From: Magnolia sinica
Lineage: Eukaryota; Streptophyta; Magnoliopsida; Magnoliales; Magnoliaceae
Length of the DNA stretch: 64,000 nt
Assembly: GCF_029962835.1 (NCBI RefSeq)
Contig: NC_080577.1
Span: 31,974,501 to 32,038,500, forward strand
Reading direction: 5' to 3'
Shown: in pieces, positions 60,244-64,000 of the stretch
Position numbering within the stretch: the stretch's first letter is position 1
How the letters are laid out: every line of letters begins with the position of its first letter
Notes under the pieces: generated by a model
The model's input: only the letters and a program-made list of their open reading frames with translations
The model's database searches: none
Told to the model about the DNA's origin: nothing
Position numbers and translations under genes: made by a program

Positions 60244-60926
60244 TGTTTCGGTCCAATTGGATTTAAGATTCTCTCTTATCATAATTCATAGTCTTAGGTT
60301 TTTTACTACCTTTAGGTTAAATTTTTTTTTAGAAACTAACCTATTTCCTGTTTTGTAGGGACCTGACATAAACTACTAATTTGGTAATCTCTTTCCAAAT
60401 TTTCTATTTTTTTCTAATTTCTATTTTTAGAATTAAGGTTTTATTTTTTTTTAGAAAGTTTCTATTTCTAGGCTATTTTATTTTATTTTTAGAAATTTCT
60501 TATTTTCTAATTCTATATTCTGATTCTTCTTTCAAGTAACTTTCTATTTTCTAGTTTTAGAAAATTTTCCCTTTTTAGAAACTAACTTAGTTTTTTATTT
60601 CTAAGATTACAAACTTCCTTTTTTTAGAAATTAACCATTGCTTAGGATTTTTTTCCTAGCATTATTTTAGGAATTTAATTTATTTTTATTTTCTTTTTGT
60701 TTACAGGAATTGAGGAAGGAAGCTGCTAAATAACATTGTCTTCAAAAGGAGGAGCTCTCAAATCTACAGACATTCATCATCTTCTCTTTCTTCTCTTTCT
60801 TCTTTCCAATTTTCATTTACATAGCTTTTTCTTGTTTTAGAATCTCATAGTTGCTAGGTCTAGTTTTATTTCTCTTAGGTTGCTTCTTAGTTTAGTTTTC
60901 TTTCGTACATTGCAATAACATAGTTT
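60244..60926 (+). other. Untranslated leader of the retrotransposon
   Basis: T-rich non-coding sequence between primer-binding site and gag, with repeated 'ttctatttttagaa' words. An in-frame stop (TAG at 60921) lies just before the gag ATG, supporting that start. Confidence 0.6.
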
Positions 60927-62309
60927 ATGCTAGGACGTAGATCTCTGAATATAGAACTAGCATCGTTTGATCCTGAGATTGAAAGAACAATTCGTGAAAG
61001 ATTGAGAAATAATCCTGTTGAAATGGCGAATGAGATTGAAGTTAAAGCTCTCAAAGATTATTCAGCTCCTGTCCAATTTAATGCGCCTTCATGCATAGTG
61101 TTGCCAACCACTACGGCAGCACACTTTGAACTTAAACCTGGAGTCATACAATTGTTGCCATCCTTTTATGGATTGGACAAGGAGGACCCATATCATCATG
61201 TGAAAGAATTCTTAAACATTTGCTCCACCTTTAAGTTCCAAAACTTCTCAGACGATTCGATCCGCCTACGCCTGTTTCCTTTTTCTTTGAAGGATAAGGC
61301 GAAAGCATGGTTGAATTCTCTAGAAGTTGGATCTATCACTACATGGGACCAACTGTCTAAGAAGTTCTTAAACAAGTTCTTCCCCGTTCACAAAACCAAT
61401 GCCCTCCGTAGAGAAATTACTAACTTCACACAAAAAGAGGGCGAGCACTTTCATGAATGTTGGGAAAGATGGAAGGACTTGCTTCTTAAATGTCCTCACC
61501 ATGGTTTTGAGAAGTGGCAACAAGTTCAATACTTCTATGACGGTCTGACACCACAGAACCGTCGCATGGTTGATGCCACCAGTGGAGGGTCATTCATGAC
61601 CAAAAGTGATGTCGAAGCGTGGAACTTCTTTGAAACCTTGTGCGAAAATTCCCAGTAATGGGATTATTCAAATAGAGGTGACAGAAGTCCCCAACCACAA
61701 AAGAGAGGTGGTATATATGAGATAGGAGTCATGCCAGAGCTGAGCGCCAAGCTTGATAACCTGACAAAGAAAGTTGATGCTCTGGTATTAAATAATGGAC
61801 CACCACAAACAGCTCAAGTCGAGGCATATGCCACATGTTCTAGTCCTGCCCATCCTATGCAGTCTTGTCCATCTGGTGCAGCATTCCCAGAACTTCTCTC
61901 TGAACAAGTTCATGCTATGAACACTTTTCAAAAATCTGGGAATGATCCTTAATCAAACACCTATAATCCAGGGTGGGCTAGACATCCAAATTTCTCTTGG
62001 GCAAAAGGACCACAACAAGGAGGACCATCTGGAAATCCTCCTATGCAACCTTACTCTCAAGTTGGCAGTCAACAACCGCAACAGTTTCCACAATATCAAC
62101 AACTGCCTACACAATCAAGGAAACCATCTCTTGAGGATACACTCCATCTTTTCATGCAGAGTTCTCTCCAATTCCAAAAAGACACCCAACAAACCTTACT
62201 GGCCAACCAGCAAAGCTTACATGCAAATGCACAATCCATTGCCAAGCTGGAAGTACAAATGGGTCAACTAGCTGCCACATTGAGTGAGAGAGAAGGGCAA
62301 GTTCCCTAG
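60927..62309 (+). pseudogene. gag polyprotein, interrupted
   Basis: Gag forms the retrotransposon particle. The first open stretch (60927-61658) has 243 codons and carries the retrotransposon gag domain (about residues 116-212): LKDKAKAWLNSLEVGSITTW, KFFPVHKTNALRREI, CPHHGFEKW, FYDGL and VDATSGG. This pattern is typical of Athila/Tat gag. The same frame continues after TAA at 61656-61658 and again after TAA at 61950-61952, each probably a single-base change. The continuation has a zinc-knuckle-like YATCSSPAHPMQSC with Tyr where the first Cys should be, then a Gln/Pro-rich tail. A one-base shift between about 62285 and 62309 moves the reading into the protease frame. Confidence 0.85.
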
Positions 62310-63744
62310 CCAACCTAAGGCTAATCCAAAGGGACAGTATGAGATTGGCTCTAATTCCAACCAAGGGCAATATCATGAACAGGCCAAATCGATCACGACC
62401 CTTAGGTCAGGCAAGCAGATTGATAACAGAATAGAGATGCCTGGGGATGAATCAAATTCTAAAACAGAAGATCACGATGAAGCAGAAAGCCATACCAATG
62501 CATCCAGAGTCCAAAAGCTCTCTGACTCTCCAAGAGCCACTAATGTGCCACCTTATGTGCCCAAAGCACCCTTTCCTCAACGTCTGGCACCAATAAAGAA
62601 AAGAAATAACTTTGATGAAATCTTGGATGTGTTTCAAAAAATGCAAGTCAACATCCCGTTGCTTGACGCTATCAAGCAAGTCCCTGCTTACGCTATGTTT
62701 CTTAAAGATTTATGCACTCAAAAGCGTAAGCAGAATGTTCATAAGAAAGTCTTCCTTGCAGAGCAGCTCAGCTCCATGATTCAACATAACACCCCTCCTA
62801 AATTTAGGGATCCAGGAGCTCCCACCATTTCTTGCGGCATAGGAGATCATAAGATCGGGAAGGCATTACTTGATTTAGGGGCGAGTGTCAATTTGTTACC
62901 ATATTCGGTTTATGAGCAGCTAGGACTTGGTGAGTTGAAACCGACTAAGGTAACATTACAATTAGCCGATAGATCTATCAAGGTGCCCCGGGGTGTTATT
63001 GAAGATGTGTTAATCCAGGTTGATAAATTTTATTTTCCAGTGGATTTCATAGTTATAGATACTCAGCCTGTCCAGAATCTTCATAGTCAGATCCCAGTCA
63101 TTTTGGGTCGTCCATTTTTGGCCACATCTAATGCTATTATCAATTGCAGGAATGGAGTTATGAAATTGTCCTTTGGTAACATGAATATTAAACTCAATGT
63201 TTTTAATGCAGGACAACAACCCTCAGATTTGGATGACATATTTGAAGTGGACATGATCGAGAGCCTTGTGCAGGACTCCTTCCGTACATCTTTTGAAGAT
63301 CCTCTTGAGACCTGCTTAGCACAATCGGGCATGGATTTTGACATTGATAGTCCCATCCATGAAGTCAATGCATTGCTCGACTCTACTCCTATATTGGAGA
63401 CTGAAAAATGGAGAGCGAAAGTGGAACCTCTTCATCCCTCTGAGACTCTTCCTGACAGCACAGTTTGTACCTCCGAGAAGACAAAGACGAGCAGGCTGCT
63501 TAATGTTCTTAGAGCATATAAGGCAGCAATTGAACGGAAGATAGAAAAAATCCAGGGAGTATGCCCCACTGTATGTATGGATCATGCTGTGGTAATATCG
63601 CATAACATGCAAAGGAAGCATGATCCTAACATAGAAGAAGTTGTTCGAGCAGAAGTCCTTAAATTATTTGACGACAGTGTCAGTTGCCTTATTTCAGATA
63701 GCACAGTTCATGGGAACTCACATCACTTGTCTGGGATCGGTTAA
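62284..63744 (+). CDS. Retrotransposon protease region with truncated start of reverse transcriptase
   Basis: Open frame of 486 codons continuing gag in another frame; the nominal ATG lies inside the gag overlap and is probably not a real start. Residues about 197-201 are DLGAS, the aspartic-protease active-site motif in the DLGA form seen in Athila-type elements. The second conserved protease motif, ILGRPFL, is at about 273-279, with VNLLPYSVYEQLGLGELKPT and FPVDFIVIDTQ between them. From about residue 432 the sequence resembles the region leading into reverse transcriptase (EEVVRAEVLKLFD...SCLISDS), but the frame ends there at 63742-63744 without any palm motifs. The protease may be intact; the rest of pol is missing. 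Confidence 0.8.
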   Translation: MREKGKFPSQPKANPKGQYEIGSNSNQGQYHEQAKSITTLRSGKQIDNRIEMPGDESNSKTEDHDEAESHTNASRVQKLSDSPRATNVPPYVPKAPFPQRLAPIKKRNNFDEILDVFQKMQVNIPLLDAIKQVPAYAMFLKDLCTQKRKQNVHKKVFLAEQLSSMIQHNTPPKFRDPGAPTISCGIGDHKIGKALLDLGASVNLLPYSVYEQLGLGELKPTKVTLQLADRSIKVPRGVIEDVLIQVDKFYFPVDFIVIDTQPVQNLHSQIPVILGRPFLATSNAIINCRNGVMKLSFGNMNIKLNVFNAGQQPSDLDDIFEVDMIESLVQDSFRTSFEDPLETCLAQSGMDFDIDSPIHEVNALLDSTPILETEKWRAKVEPLHPSETLPDSTVCTSEKTKTSRLLNVLRAYKAAIERKIEKIQGVCPTVCMDHAVVISHNMQRKHDPNIEEVVRAEVLKLFDDSVSCLISDSTVHGNSHHLSGIG

Positions 63745-64000
63745 TGAAAGTGTTGAGGTAATTTCTTTGGCGGACCCTGGTTATAAAGATTATTTCATTC
63801 ATGGTCCGTTCTTGTCTGGCTGAAGACGTTAAACTTAGCGCTCATGGGAGGCAACCCAGCCTTTTGCTTTATTGTATTGTTTTTTTATTTCATTCATTTT
63901 CATTTTTCTTAGTTAGTTACTTCAATGTTTGTGGGTAACATTACTGCAAACCCTCACGAGACTACAACTAGTCCACTAGGGGTAACCTAGGGGTTTAAAG
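63745..64000 (+). other. Post-pol sequence fused after the protease region
   Basis: Contains GACGTTAAACTTAGCGCTCA then TGGGAGGCAACCCAGCC (63825-63861). From memory, a near-identical block follows the pol stop in Athila/Tat-lineage elements. Its position ~80 bases after a truncated RT start implies loss of RT, RNase H and integrase. The final ~140 bases are T-rich and non-coding. Confidence 0.6.

Larger units (their letters stand above)
58089..64000 (+). mobile_element. Athila/Tat-type Ty3/gypsy retrotransposon, 5' part, pol-deleted
   Basis: In order: 5' LTR (58089-60218), tRNA-Asp type primer-binding site (60225-60243), leader, broken gag, protease, a short remnant at the start of reverse transcriptase, then sequence that normally follows pol. 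It is inserted into unit C element 1 after GCGGG (58084-58088), the probable 5-bp duplication; the other end is outside the window. In-frame stops, a frameshift and loss of most of pol make it non-autonomous. Confidence 0.8.

Overview
This looks like intergenic DNA from a large, repeat-rich flowering-plant genome. The evidence is a spliced actin-depolymerizing-factor exon, hAT, Ty3/gypsy and Ty1/copia-type elements, and many short inverted-repeat elements built on the motif GTGGGGCCCAC...CGTCCATCC. I associate that motif with magnoliid-type genomes from memory, so the lineage is only a guess. One host gene piece is clear: the last exon of an ADF/cofilin gene at 667-817 (+). Almost everything to its right is mobile DNA.

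The main structure is a tandem array of a ~22.7-22.9 kb block: unit A 2903-25569, unit B 25570-48440, unit C from 48441 (readable to 58088, where a retrotransposon interrupts it). Each block is a nest of transposons and I recognise no intact host gene in it. Layout in order, coordinates for unit A: a foldback element (4251-4787); a ~4.9 kb TG...CA element with 5-bp TSD TGTGG (5657-10583, 'element 1'); an 890-bp non-autonomous hAT element carrying a captured purine-permease gene fragment (10803-11692); a large hAT element (12593-22621) with a decayed transposase and a second decayed BED-like reading frame, itself split by a second TG...CA element of the element-1 family (14328-19168, 'element 2'); a short hAT element (23207-24061); and a cluster of foldback elements (24323-25318).

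The copies differ by a few per cent and by private indels. Unit B has lost the left end of the purine-permease element and keeps an 858-bp stretch that A lacks. Unit C has a 2.1 kb solo LTR at 50890-52992 (TSD CATAC). A Ty3/gypsy element of the Athila/Tat type inserted into C's element 1 at 58088 and runs off the window. It has a 2,130-bp 5' LTR, a tRNA-Asp type primer-binding site, a broken gag, a protease domain, and then reaches post-pol sequence directly, so most of pol appears deleted.

No working operon-like or multi-gene system is visible. The interest lies in the tandem amplification of a nested transposon block, the two very long coding-free TG...CA elements, the captured purine-permease fragment, the extra BED-like frame in the hAT element, and the pol-deleted retroelement. 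All homology calls come from reading the translated sequence, without a database search.
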